64,000 nucleotides of DNA from Conexibacter sp. CPCC 205762 (GCF_030646155.1 NZ_JAUTDN010000008.1:1-64000); one strand, 5' to 3'; positions 33,370 through 41,700 are shown, numbered from the stretch's first letter. Translations and numbers: made by a program. The notes: generated from the sequence alone by a model not told the origin.

Positions 33370-33416
33370 CGCCCCAATATAAGGAGCCTCATGGGCGGGA
33401 GCGCCGGTCCAACGCA

Positions 33417-33448
33417 GAACGCCGGCGGGCGCGAGCCCACCGGCGTTC
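33417..33448 (-). terminator. Terminator of the five-repeat surface protein gene
   Basis: A 13-position stem with one mismatch (33417-33429 with 33436-33448) lies about 55 bp past the stop of the leftward gene. It contains GAACGCCGG and CCGGCGTTC arms. Confidence 0.6.
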
Positions 33449-33502
33449 GAAGCCGCGATGCGACGGGCCGCCGCGCGGAGCGGCGGCCGTTGCGCGTGGC
33501 GT

Positions 33503-35974
33503 CTACTTCTTGGCGGCCTTCGTGGCGGCGCCCTTCAGCGTCGCCTTCGACGTGATCGTCGTCGTCTTGCCGCCGGCGGTGACCTTGACCTTGACGGTCA
33601 CCTTCAGCGAGCGGCCCTTGAGCGCCGCGATCGCCTTCTTCGACAGCTTCAGCTTGACGGCGGCCTTCTTGCCGGCCGCGACCTTCTTCGGCACGACGAC
33701 CGAGGCGGCGTAGCGCTTCTTGCCGATCTTGATCGTCAGCTTGACCGGCGCGAGCGTCGCGGCCTGCGAGCCGACCGCGATCGTGCCGACGGTCGCGGTG
33801 CCGTTCTTGGCGATCGTCACGGCTCTCTTGACGCTCGTGCCCTTCGGCGTGACGACGGTCGGCGTCGGCGTCGGGTCTCTTCTGTCGACCGGCGGCGCGG
33901 GCGTGACCGGCGTCTCGTCTCTTCTCTCGACCGGGGGCGGGATCACGGCCGCGGCGAACGCCAGCGGCGTGTTCGTGTAGAGCGCCTCCGGCGTCGGGAT
34001 CGTGTGCTGTCTCCAGCTGGAGATCGCGCACTGCGTGACGCGGCAGTCGACGGTGACGCCGTCCTCGGTGACGAACGTCGGCGTGACGGCGATCGTCGTC
34101 GTGAACGTGCCGTCGGCGTTGAGCGTCTCGGCCGGCGTCGGGCCGCCGCTGCGGACCCAGTGGAAGGTCGACTGGTCGCCGTAGAGGACTCTGCCGTCGA
34201 CGGTCGCGGTCAGGCCGACGTAGGTGCCGCCGGTGTAGTTCTGGCCGTTGATCGTGACGGTCGTCGCGCCGTCGCGGTTGAGCTCGGTCGCCGGCGAGAC
34301 CTGCACCGACGGCGGGATCACGACGGCGGCGAACGTGACCGGCGTGCTCGTGTAGAGCGAGGCGGTCGTCGGGTTGGAGTGCTGCGGCCAGGTCGCGATC
34401 GCGCAGGCGGTCACGCGGCAGTCGACGACGGTGCCGTCGCCGGTTCTGAAGGTCGGGCTGACGGGCAGCGTCGTCGTGAAGCTGCCGTCGCCGGCCAGCG
34501 TCGTCTCCGGCGTCGGGCCGCCGGCGCGGATCCAGCGGAAGTCCGACTGGCCGGCGCCGAAAAGCACGGTGCCGTTGACCGTCGCGGAGAGGCCGGCGTA
34601 GACGCCGCCGGCGAAGTTCGTGCCTCTGACCGTCACCGTCGTGGTGGCGTCGCGGTCGAGGCCGCTCGTCGGCGTCGCGCTGACGGCCGGCGGGATCACC
34701 TCGGCGGCGAACGTGACCGGCGTGCTCGTGTAGAGCGAGGCGGTCGTCGGGTTCGAGTGCTGCGGCCAGGTGATGATCGCGCACTGCGTGACGCGGCAGT
34801 CGACGACGGTGCCGTCGCCGGTTCTGAAGGTCGGGCTGACCGGGAGCGTCGTCGTGAAGCTGCCGTCGCCGGCCAGCGTCGTCTCCGGCGTCGGGCCGCC
34901 GGCGCGGATCCAGCGGAAGTCCGACTGGCCGGCGCCGAAAAGCACGGTGCCGTTGACCGTCGCGGAGAGGCCGGCGTAGACGCCGCCGGCGAAGTTCGTG
35001 CCTCTGACCGTCACCGTCGTGGTGGCGTCGCGGTCGAGGCCGCTCGTCGGCGTCGCGCTGACGGCCGGCGGGATCACCTCAGCCGCGAACGCGACCGGCG
35101 AGGCGGTGTCGAAGCTGCGGTTGGCGTTGCCCTGCGCGGCGAACGTGATGACGCCGCACGTGATTCTGCGGCAGTCGTACGTGGTGCCGTCGCCGTCGGT
35201 GTAGGTCGGCGACGCGGTCAGCGTCGTTCTCCACGTGCCGTCGGGGTTGAGGACCTCGCCGCTGGCGCTGGGGGTCGCGTTGGGGCGGACCCACTTGACC
35301 GAGCCGAACGCTCTCGAGGACTGCGTCCAGTAGGAGGAGGTGATCGGGCCGTAGGCGGCGTAGAAGCCGATGCCGTTGGCCGTGTTCGGGTCGAAGCCGC
35401 TGCCGGCGACCGTGACGGTGGTCGGCGTGTCGCGGTCGAGGCCGACGCTCGGCGTGACCGTGACCGCGGGCGTGCCGGGGGAGGCGAGCGCGAACAGGAT
35501 CGGTCTCAGCGCGAGCAGGTTCGTCGCGTCCGGGTTCGCGTGGGCTCTCCAGGTGCGCAGCACGCACTGCACGACGGCGCAGTCGATCTCGGTCGCGCCG
35601 CTGGTGAATCTGCGGCTGGCGGCGACCGTCGTCGAGAAGGTGCCGTCGGCGTTGAGCAGCGTGTCGGCGGTCGGGCCGCTGGCGCGGATGTACTTCGCGT
35701 TCGCGTTGTCGGCGTAGACGCTGCCGTCGACGGTCGCGGTGACGCCGGCGTAGAGGCCGGTCGCCTGCACGACGGCGTCGCTCGTGAAGCCGGTGCCGTT
35801 GACCGTCAGCGAGTTCGCGGACGCGAGGTCGAGGCCGGTCGTGGGGGCGACGGTGATCGCCGGGGCGGCGAAGGCGCCGGCGGCGGTGACCGCCAGCGTG
35901 CCGGCCGCAAGCGCCAGCGCAGCGCTCGCGCGGCGGGCAGCGCGCGGAGCGGGGAATCGGGGATTGATGCGCAT
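33503..35974 (-). CDS. Iron-regulated surface protein with five tandem neocarzinostatin-like repeats
   Basis: An 823-residue exported protein; ATG at 35974 follows CCAGGAGGACC. After the signal peptide (residues 1-36) come five domains of about 126 residues (about 38-165, 166-298, 299-424, 425-550, 551-676). Each starts like TPTSGLDRDATTTVTVRGTNF and ends with DCxxxxC followed by an aromatic residue and mostly QHxNP. The fold resembles neocarzinostatin-like domains found in actinobacterial surface proteins. A Pro/Thr linker and a Lys-rich beta domain (about 690-823) complete it. Repeats 3 and 4 are nearly identical at DNA level. An iron box 56 bp upstream ties it to haem or iron capture; ligand binding is not proven. 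Confidence 0.84.
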   Translation of the reverse strand: MRINPRFPAPRAARRASAALALAAGTLAVTAAGAFAAPAITVAPTTGLDLASANSLTVNGTGFTSDAVVQATGLYAGVTATVDGSVYADNANAKYIRASGPTADTLLNADGTFSTTVAASRRFTSGATEIDCAVVQCVLRTWRAHANPDATNLLALRPILFALASPGTPAVTVTPSVGLDRDTPTTVTVAGSGFDPNTANGIGFYAAYGPITSSYWTQSSRAFGSVKWVRPNATPSASGEVLNPDGTWRTTLTASPTYTDGDGTTYDCRRITCGVITFAAQGNANRSFDTASPVAFAAEVIPPAVSATPTSGLDRDATTTVTVRGTNFAGGVYAGLSATVNGTVLFGAGQSDFRWIRAGGPTPETTLAGDGSFTTTLPVSPTFRTGDGTVVDCRVTQCAIITWPQHSNPTTASLYTSTPVTFAAEVIPPAVSATPTSGLDRDATTTVTVRGTNFAGGVYAGLSATVNGTVLFGAGQSDFRWIRAGGPTPETTLAGDGSFTTTLPVSPTFRTGDGTVVDCRVTACAIATWPQHSNPTTASLYTSTPVTFAAVVIPPSVQVSPATELNRDGATTVTINGQNYTGGTYVGLTATVDGRVLYGDQSTFHWVRSGGPTPAETLNADGTFTTTIAVTPTFVTEDGVTVDCRVTQCAISSWRQHTIPTPEALYTNTPLAFAAAVIPPPVERRDETPVTPAPPVDRRDPTPTPTVVTPKGTSVKRAVTIAKNGTATVGTIAVGSQAATLAPVKLTIKIGKKRYAASVVVPKKVAAGKKAAVKLKLSKKAIAALKGRSLKVTVKVKVTAGGKTTTITSKATLKGAATKAAKK
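34325..35080. repeat. Tandem duplication, 2 x 378 bp
   Basis: Copies at 34325-34702 and 34703-35080 are nearly identical base for base and encode repeats 4 and 3 of the surface protein. The period is exactly 126 codons. Silent sites are conserved too, so the duplication is recent or kept alike by conversion. Confidence 0.85.
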
Positions 35975-36029
35975 CCGCGCGGGTCCTCCTGGGGGGTTCT
36001 GAACGTGCCGGCCTGTAAGGGTAACCTAA

Positions 36030-36043
36030 TTAGGATCGCCTAA
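36030..36043. promoter_or_regulatory. Iron-box-like site upstream of the five-repeat surface protein gene
   Basis: TTAGG-ATCG-CCTAA, with AACCTAA directly before it, giving the same three-half-site layout as at 29225-29238. It lies 56 bp upstream of the leftward start at 35974. Confidence 0.78.
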
Positions 36044-36048
36044 CAGAA

Positions 36049-36074
36049 GAGGCCCCGTCTTGCGACGAGGCCTC
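36049..36074 (-). terminator. Terminator of the HtaA-like gene
   Basis: GAGGCCCCGTC (36049-36059) pairs with GACGAGGCCTC (36064-36074) with one mismatch and a four-base loop. On the minus strand it is followed by TTCTGTT. It insulates the HtaA gene from the next iron-regulated gene. Confidence 0.7.
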
Positions 36075-36101
36075 CAGGCGTTTCACGGGGTATTCGGCGG
36101 T

Positions 36102-37385
36102 TCAGCCGGTGGTCGTGATCGCGAGGTCACGGACCGAGCCCCAGGGATCGTTCTCGTAGTACATGTTGCTGAAGAGCGAGGCGCCGTCGGTGGTGATTCT
36201 CGCCGCCAGCGGGGCGAAGCTGTAGAGCGGGGCGGCCGCCGTCGGCGTGACGCTCGTCAGCTTCAGCACGCTGACGCGCTTGGCCGCGAAGTTCGAGCAG
36301 GCCGCGCCCGAGACCTCGAAGACGAGCCGCGAGTTGGCGCCGTTGAGCTCGACCTCGGGGTTCTTGAACGTCAGGTCGATGCCGTGCGCGTCCCACAGGT
36401 AGCGGACCGTGCCGGTGTAGTACAGGACGCCGGTGTTGCTGCTCGGGGCGTACCAGCTGCGCGAGGCGTCGAAGGCGAAGTCGACGCCGTAGGACAGTCT
36501 CACGCTTCTGCTCGGGTCTCTGTAGCTCTCGGTCGGCTCCGGATAGGTCTCGACCGGTCCGGCGACCGCGCCGTCGCTGACGAGGATTCTCGCCGTGCTG
36601 ATGTAGCGGACCCAGCTGTCGCGGGCGTACCAGTGCATCGGCGCGCTGGCGACGTTGAGCGCGTCGGCTGCGCGCGCGAGCGGCGCGCTCGCCGCCGGCA
36701 CGTTGCCGGTGCTGAAGCCCTCGCACTGTCTCGGGGTCGTCGGCGTCGTCGGCGTGCCGCCCGGGGTCGGCGTCGTCGTGCCGCCGCCGCCCGGCGTGGT
36801 CGTGCCGCCGCCGTTGTTGTTGCCGCCGGTCGTGCCACCGCCGAGCTTCGCCGTCACCTTGGCGGTGCCGAAGCTGCCGGCCGCGAGCCGTCTGAGCGCC
36901 AGGCGGGTGCGCAGCGCCTTCGCGCCGGCGGCCGTCAGGCGGGCGCTGCCGCCGGCCAGCGAGGCGGCCTTCGTCGCCTTGTTGACGGCGATCCGCTTCT
37001 TCGGCGCGGTGATCGTGAAGAAGGTGACGCGGCGGCTGCCGAGCTTGGCGGAGACCTGCGAGCCCGTCGTCGCCACGCGCGTCTGCCAGCTCGTCAGCGT
37101 GACCGACCGCTTGCCGGCCTTGAGCGTCACGCTGCCGCCGTTGCGGAGCGTCGCGCCGCTGGCGACCGAGCCGCCGGAGACCGGCAGGTAGAGCGAGCGG
37201 GCGCTCGCCTTCGCCGGCTTCTTGGCGGAGAGCTTGACCTGGCCGGTGAGCGCCGTCGCGGCGGAGCCCTTCAGCTGGATCGTGGTCGCGCCGCTGGCGG
37301 CCTGCGCAGCGGCAGGCAGCGCCACGGCGGGCAGCGCGGCGAGCGCGACGACAGCGCCGAGCGCACGCGGACGAGAGAGGATCAT
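36102..37385 (-). CDS. htaA: HtaA-domain haem-binding surface protein
   Basis: A 427-residue exported protein with signal peptide (ALGAVVALAALPAVALPAAAQA). Residues about 32-185 form a beta-rich domain. A Gly/Thr/Pro linker (about 190-225) leads to an HtaA domain (228-427): MHWYARDSWVRYIS, GVDFAFDASRSWYAP, LYYTGTVRYLWDAHGIDLTFKNPEVELNG. In Corynebacterium, HtaA proteins bind haem and haemoglobin at the surface using Tyr and His; conserved Tyr residues and the His in WDAHGIDL are present. A perfect 16-bp iron-box palindrome lies four bases upstream of the start. No C-terminal membrane helix is visible. Confidence 0.9.
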   Translation of the reverse strand: MILSRPRALGAVVALAALPAVALPAAAQAASGATTIQLKGSAATALTGQVKLSAKKPAKASARSLYLPVSGGSVASGATLRNGGSVTLKAGKRSVTLTSWQTRVATTGSQVSAKLGSRRVTFFTITAPKKRIAVNKATKAASLAGGSARLTAAGAKALRTRLALRRLAAGSFGTAKVTAKLGGGTTGGNNNGGGTTTPGGGGTTTPTPGGTPTTPTTPRQCEGFSTGNVPAASAPLARAADALNVASAPMHWYARDSWVRYISTARILVSDGAVAGPVETYPEPTESYRDPSRSVRLSYGVDFAFDASRSWYAPSSNTGVLYYTGTVRYLWDAHGIDLTFKNPEVELNGANSRLVFEVSGAACSNFAAKRVSVLKLTSVTPTAAAPLYSFAPLAARITTDGASLFSNMYYENDPWGSVRDLAITTTG

Positions 37386-37388
37386 GCC

Positions 37389-37404
37389 GTTAGGGTACCC
37401 TAAC
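37389..37404. promoter_or_regulatory. Iron-box palindrome upstream of the HtaA-like gene
   Basis: GTTAGGGTACCCTAAC, a perfect 16-bp palindrome of the TTAGG-N4-CCTAA type, ends four bases before the start codon at 37385. This is the most symmetrical of the four sites. Confidence 0.82.
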
Positions 37405-37434
37405 TTCGCTGCGGGCGCCTGCGCCGAGTGCGCG

Positions 37435-37770
37435 TCAGGCCTGCGCGACGGTCGGCTCGTCGACCATGTCGAGCCGCTCGTCCAGCCGCGTCATGCGGAA
37501 GATCCGCTGGACCGCCTCAGGCCCGCGGACGACGACCAGGCGGCGCGACTGCTCGCGCGCGCGGGCATCCGCCGCGACGACGATCCGCAGGCCGGTCGAG
37601 TCCATGAAGGCGAGCTTGCGCAGGTCCAGCTCCAGCGTCCCCGGAGCCTCGCGCTCGATCCGCGTCAGCTCGCGCTCGACCTGGCCGGCGCTGGCGATGT
37701 CCAGCTCGCCCGCGAGGGAGAGGCGGATCGTCGACCCTTCGGCCTCGGTGGTGAGTTCCAGCAACGTCAT
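37435..37770 (-). CDS. STAS-domain anti-sigma factor antagonist
   Basis: A 111-residue single STAS domain (LSLAGELDIASAGQVERELTRIE, LDLRKLAFMDSTGLRIVVAADAR). The serine in MDSTGL is the usual phosphorylation site of RsbV/SpoIIAA proteins. It should bind an anti-sigma kinase and free a sigma factor. Its likely partners are the RsbW-like protein at 47801-48331 or kinases elsewhere; it resembles the antagonist at 48423-48764 in its DSTGL/DSSGL site and LTRLDE-type end (MTRLDERLDMVDE). Confidence 0.9.
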   Translation of the reverse strand: MTLLELTTEAEGSTIRLSLAGELDIASAGQVERELTRIEREAPGTLELDLRKLAFMDSTGLRIVVAADARAREQSRRLVVVRGPEAVQRIFRMTRLDERLDMVDEPTVAQA

Positions 37771-37785
37771 CTGACCGTGCCCACC

Positions 37786-39174
37786 TTAGCGGCTCTCCGC
37801 CCAGTCAGCCAGCTCGATCCAGACCTCGCTGCGGGTCGGGAACGGCGCCGCGACCTGCGCGATCCGCTCGACCGGCACCTCGCCGACGACGGCGATCGAG
37901 GCGGCGTGGACGAACTCGGAGACCTCGGCGCCGACGAAGGTCGCGCCGAGCAGCACGCGACGCGCGCGGTCGACGACGAAGCGCGCGTGCTGCTCCTGGC
38001 CCTTGCCGTGGAAGCTGGCGGCGGCCGTCTTGTCGATGCGCGCATCGACCAGCTCGACGTCGAGCCCCGCTCTCGCCGCCGTCTCGGCGGTGTGGCCGAC
38101 GGCCGCGACCTGCGGGTCGGTGAAGATCACGCGCGGGGGCGGGCCGATCGAGTGCAGCGCCGACGGGCGCTCGTCGCCGGCGACCTGCGCGGCGACGACG
38201 CGCGCCTGCAGCTTGCCCTGGTGGGTCAGCAGCTCGCGGCCGTTGCAGTCGCCGATCGCGAACAGCCACGGCTTGCCGGGGACCCGCAGCGTGTCGTCGA
38301 CATCGATCGTCTTGCCCGGCTCCAGCCCGACGCTCTCCAGCCCCAGCGCGTCGGTGCGCGGCTCGCGCCCGGTCGCGACGACCAGCACCTCGGCGCGCAG
38401 CTCCTCGCCGCTCTCCAGCGTCAGCACCGAGACCGCGTCGGCGGGCTCGCGGCGGGCGGCGGCCGCTCTGGCGCCGAGCCGTACGTCGACGCCGCGTCTG
38501 CGCAGCGCGTCGGCGACCTGCTCGGAGGCCAGCTGCTCCTCCTGCGCGATCAGCCGCTCGCCGGCCTCGACCAGCGTCACCTGCGTGCCGTAGCCGGCCC
38601 ATGCCTGCGCCATCTCGACGCCGACGACGCCGCCGCCGAGGATCAGCAGCCGCGGCGGCACCTGGCGCGCGGTCGTGATCTCGCGGTTGGTCCACGGCTC
38701 CAGCTCGCGCAGGCCCGGGACCGGCGGGATCGCGGCGCGGCTGCCGACCGCCAGCACGACCGCTCTGGTCGCCTCCAGCAGCTGCTCGCCGCCGTCGCTG
38801 GTCGCGACGCGCACGCGCCGCTCGCCGTCGAGGCGGGCGCTGCCGCGAAACAGCGCGATCCCCTTCTTCTCGACCCACGGCAGCTGGACCGAGTCGTCCA
38901 GCTCGTGGATCACCTCGTCGCGGCGGCGCAGCGCGGGGATCGTCTCGACGCCCGCGTCCTCGACGCCCTGCACGCGGCGCGTCTCGTCGGCCAGCTCGCC
39001 CGGACGCAGCAGCGCCTTCGACGGCATGCAGGCGTAGTAGGCGCATTCCCCGCCGACCAGCTCGCGCTCGACGAGCGCGGTCGCGAGGCCGCGGCCGGCG
39101 AGCTTGCCGGCGGCGACCTCTCCGGCCGGCCCGGCACCGATCACGATCGCGTCGAAGCTGCGGGCGGAGGTCAT
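37786..39174 (-). CDS. FAD/NAD(P)-dependent disulfide oxidoreductase (dihydrolipoyl dehydrogenase/mercuric reductase-like)
   Basis: A 462-residue class I pyridine nucleotide-disulfide oxidoreductase. FAD motif AIVIGAGPAGEVAAGKLAGRG; redox-active pair in GGECAYYACMPSKALLRPGE; NAD motif LLILGGGVVGVEMAQAWAGYG; second FAD motif LFAIGDCNGRELLTHQGKLQ. The C-terminal dimer interface has FTDPQVAAVGHT, but the His-Glu pair that activates thiols in lipoamide dehydrogenases is not evident near the end. So the disulfide substrate is unclear. Such genes are common and often annotated simply as NAD(P)/FAD-dependent oxidoreductase. Confidence 0.9.
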   Translation of the reverse strand: MTSARSFDAIVIGAGPAGEVAAGKLAGRGLATALVERELVGGECAYYACMPSKALLRPGELADETRRVQGVEDAGVETIPALRRRDEVIHELDDSVQLPWVEKKGIALFRGSARLDGERRVRVATSDGGEQLLEATRAVVLAVGSRAAIPPVPGLRELEPWTNREITTARQVPPRLLILGGGVVGVEMAQAWAGYGTQVTLVEAGERLIAQEEQLASEQVADALRRRGVDVRLGARAAAARREPADAVSVLTLESGEELRAEVLVVATGREPRTDALGLESVGLEPGKTIDVDDTLRVPGKPWLFAIGDCNGRELLTHQGKLQARVVAAQVAGDERPSALHSIGPPPRVIFTDPQVAAVGHTAETAARAGLDVELVDARIDKTAAASFHGKGQEQHARFVVDRARRVLLGATFVGAEVSEFVHAASIAVVGEVPVERIAQVAAPFPTRSEVWIELADWAESR

Positions 39175-39303
39175 CGGGGAGCGCTGCCAATCGTGTTCAC
39201 GCGCTGACCCTACCCGCGGTCAGAGGTGGGCAACCTGACATGCCGGGCGCCCCCAACGCACGTCGGCGGCTGCTCGGGCGGGCCCACGGGTAGGCCTCCG
39301 GAC

Positions 39304-40128
39304 ATGCCGACCAGAAGCCCGATCCGCCATCCGGCGGCGTCGCGGCGGCGGGGTGACGGCGGCGGTCAGCGTGGTGGCAGCGACCGGGTCCACGGGACCC
39401 GGCGGTTGCTGGAGCGCTACCACGTGCGAGGAGACGCGCGTGCGCGTGACGAGCTGATCGTCCGCTTTCTGCCGCTCGCACGCCAGCTGGCGCTGCGCTA
39501 CTACCACGGCCGTGAGCCGCTCGACGACCTCGTGCAGGTCGCCTCGCTGGGGCTGGTGAAGGCCGTCGACCGCTTCGAGGTCCGTCGCACGACCGCGTTC
39601 GCGAGCTACGCGGTCCCGGTCATCCTCGGCGAGCTGCGGCGCTACTTCCGCGACAACGGCTGGGCGCTGCACCTGCCGCGCGGCCTGCAGGAGACGGTCT
39701 TGTCGGTCGACAAGACGGCGGCGCGGCTGCAGCACGAGCAGAGCCGCCCGCCGACGCCGGCGCAGATCGCCGAGGAGCTGGGCCTGTCGCTGGAGCAGGT
39801 GCTGGAGGCGATGGAGGCCGCGCAGGCGACCGACACCGTCTCGCTCGACGCGCCGCGCCAGACGAGCGACGGCGAACGCGACGCGCTCGTCGACGCGATC
39901 GGCCATGAGGACGGCCGCCTGGAGCTGGTCGAGTACCGCCAGGCGATCGCCGGCGCGCTCGACGCGCTGCCCGCGCGCGAGCGCGAGATCCTGCGGCTGC
40001 GCTTCGAGGAGGACCGCACGCAGAGCGAGATCGCCGAGGTGCTGGGCGTCTCGCAGATGCAGATCTCACGCCTGCTGCGGCGGACGGTCGAACGGCTCCG
40101 CACGGTCGCCGAGGCCTCCGAGCGCTGA
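39304..40128 (+). CDS. RNA polymerase sigma factor of the SigB/SigF/SigG type
   Basis: A 274-residue sigma-70 group 3 factor. Region 2 (RDELIVRFLPLARQLALRYYHGREPLDDLVQVASLGLVKAVDRFE, then FASYAVPVILGELRRYFRDNGW) and region 4 (LPAREREILRLRFEEDRTQSEIAEVLGVSQMQISRLLRR) are clear; region 3 has PPTPAQIAEELGLS. This is the kind of sigma factor freed by partner-switching proteins, and many lie in the same 11 kb. ATG at 39304 is chosen; the frame is open upstream. The Arg-rich N-terminus is unusually long. Confidence 0.92.
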   Translation: MPTRSPIRHPAASRRRGDGGGQRGGSDRVHGTRRLLERYHVRGDARARDELIVRFLPLARQLALRYYHGREPLDDLVQVASLGLVKAVDRFEVRRTTAFASYAVPVILGELRRYFRDNGWALHLPRGLQETVLSVDKTAARLQHEQSRPPTPAQIAEELGLSLEQVLEAMEAAQATDTVSLDAPRQTSDGERDALVDAIGHEDGRLELVEYRQAIAGALDALPAREREILRLRFEEDRTQSEIAEVLGVSQMQISRLLRRTVERLRTVAEASER

Positions 40129-40153
40129 GGCGGCCGCGCCGGCCGCGGCCGCC
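40129..40153. terminator. Bidirectional hairpin, sigma factor / baeRF10 gene
   Basis: GGCGGCCGC (40129-40137) pairs with GCGGCCGCC (40145-40153) around a 7-base loop between two convergent stops. Confidence 0.6.
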
Positions 40154-40162
40154 GGGCGCCGG

Positions 40163-41308
40163 TCAGAAGCGCAGCAGCGCGGCGATGCCGCCGTGCGGGC
40201 CCAGCTCGGGCCGGTCTCTGAGCGCGTGCACGTCGGCGCGCTGGACGATCGCGGCGGCGATCGCGTCCTCCAGCACATTGTCGCGCGGCTCGGCGTTCTC
40301 CTCGCCGCTGGGACAGTTGGTCGGGCCGACGCCGAGCCAGCCGGAGCTGGGGCAGGCGAAGCCGGGGGAGGCGAAGCCGGTCTCGTACAGCAGCGCCGCG
40401 ACGCGCCGCTCGTTGAGCGCGTCGAGCACCGGGCCGAGGCCGGCGGCGGCGCGCGTGCCGTGGGCGAGGCCGGAGTCGAGCCGCTCCAGCAGGCCGGCGA
40501 GGTGGCGCTCGTCGGAGGCGGCGAACAGCGGCCGCGCCAGCTCGAGCGCCTGGTCGGGCGTGGCGCGCTCGACGTCGACGTCGAAGCGGCCGAGCGTGCG
40601 CTCGCGCAGGTAGGCGTGGGCGATCCGCTCGTACTCCGGCCACAGCTCGGCGGAGATGCCGACGGCGAGGCGGTCGAACGGCTCGCGGCGGAAGTGGTCC
40701 AGCAGCGCGGCGGCGGCGTGGTCGAGGTGCTTGCGGACCTCCTCCTCGATGCTGCGCTGGTAGTTGGCCTGCGAGTAGCCGCCCTTGTCGTGCTGGCTGG
40801 GGACGAGGTCGGCGAACGCCTCGACCTCCGTCAGCGTGCCGTCGGGCCCGTCGGCCAGCAGCCGCAGCGTGCGGCGGCTGATCAGCGCGATCGCACGGCG
40901 CGGCCGGCTGTGGCCGATCAGCGGGTCGAGCCAGGGCGTGTCGTTGACGACGACCTGGCCGGGGACGGCGTCGGGCAGGCGCAGCACCTCGAACAGCTCG
41001 GCCGGACCGGAGGCGAACAGCGCCAGCGCGTGCGCGCCCTTCGCCGAGAACTCGTCGCCGCGGAGGAAGTCACGGACACGGGCGACGTCGTCGTGCAGTG
41101 CGATCTTGGCGTCGTGGTCGAGCGTGGCGTGGCGCGCGTGGCGCTCCGCCGCGTCGACCAGCGACGAGATCTGCGCCGCGCGCGCCGGCTGCGTCCCGAA
41201 CGAAGCCGGATCGAGGTCCATATAGACGCTGAGCACCTTGTGTCCGTTCGTCGGGTGCAGCGCAGCCAACCGGCGGAGCCGGTCGTGGTCGAGGTCGTTG
41301 ACCTGCAC
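40163..41308 (-). CDS. baeRF10-type protein (bacterial release-factor-1-like family)
   Basis: A 381-residue protein resembling the bacterial archaeo-eukaryotic release factor families, probably baeRF10. Recognisable parts are KVLSVYMDLDP near the N-terminus, the middle IALISRRTLRLL, and GGYSQANYQRSIEEEVRKHLDHAAAALLDHF, followed by an L7Ae-like C-terminal region (VAALLYETGF...CPSSGW). Eukaryotic relatives such as Vms1 and eRF1 release peptides from ribosomes. In bacteria the role is little known. It lies among stress-signalling genes, which may indicate ribosome rescue under stress; that is an inference. Confidence 0.82.
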   Translation of the reverse strand: MQVNDLDHDRLRRLAALHPTNGHKVLSVYMDLDPASFGTQPARAAQISSLVDAAERHARHATLDHDAKIALHDDVARVRDFLRGDEFSAKGAHALALFASGPAELFEVLRLPDAVPGQVVVNDTPWLDPLIGHSRPRRAIALISRRTLRLLADGPDGTLTEVEAFADLVPSQHDKGGYSQANYQRSIEEEVRKHLDHAAAALLDHFRREPFDRLAVGISAELWPEYERIAHAYLRERTLGRFDVDVERATPDQALELARPLFAASDERHLAGLLERLDSGLAHGTRAAAGLGPVLDALNERRVAALLYETGFASPGFACPSSGWLGVGPTNCPSGEENAEPRDNVLEDAIAAAIVQRADVHALRDRPELGPHGGIAALLRF

Positions 41309-41415
41309 GTCTTGTCCTCCTCGTGGTCACACCTGCTTCCCACGGGGGTACCTGCTGGGGGCGACGGAGAAACCCGCAATCAAGCGCCCGCCCGCGACAT
41401 CCGCGGGCGGGGTGC

Positions 41416-41700
41416 TCAATCGGCTCTTCGTCTCCGCCGTCGGCGTCTCGGGGGCGGGTCACTCGATCGCTCCTCCCACAGCGCCATGATCTCGGACAGC
41501 TCGAAGCCGAGCCCGTCCGACAGCTTGATCAAGACACGGAAGGTAGGATTGATCTCACCGCGCTCGATCGCGCCGATGTAGTTGCGGTGCAAGCCGCTTC
41601 TGTAGCCGAGCATCTCCTGCGAGAGACCCCGCCGGGCACGAAGTTCGCGCACCGCCCGTCCAAGACGCTCGTGCTCGCTCGATTGGATGCCAGCGCTCAT
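41416..41700 (-). CDS. XRE-family helix-turn-helix regulator
   Basis: A 94-residue Cro/CI-type protein: LGRAVRELRARRGLSQEMLGYRSGLHRNYIGAIERGEINPTFRVLIKLSDGLG. It ends in an Arg-rich tail with eight arginines in a row, possibly reinforcing DNA contact. It is unaccompanied by a toxin gene. The AT-rich region upstream (41701-41838) may hold its promoter and operator. Confidence 0.85.
   Translation of the reverse strand: MSAGIQSSEHERLGRAVRELRARRGLSQEMLGYRSGLHRNYIGAIERGEINPTFRVLIKLSDGLGFELSEIMALWEERSSDPPPRRRRRRRRAD

Noticed and set aside
36001..36101. tRNA or small RNA in the gap between the two haem surface protein genes
   Set aside because: The only structure is a terminator hairpin followed by the iron box; no cloverleaf or T-loop sequence is present.
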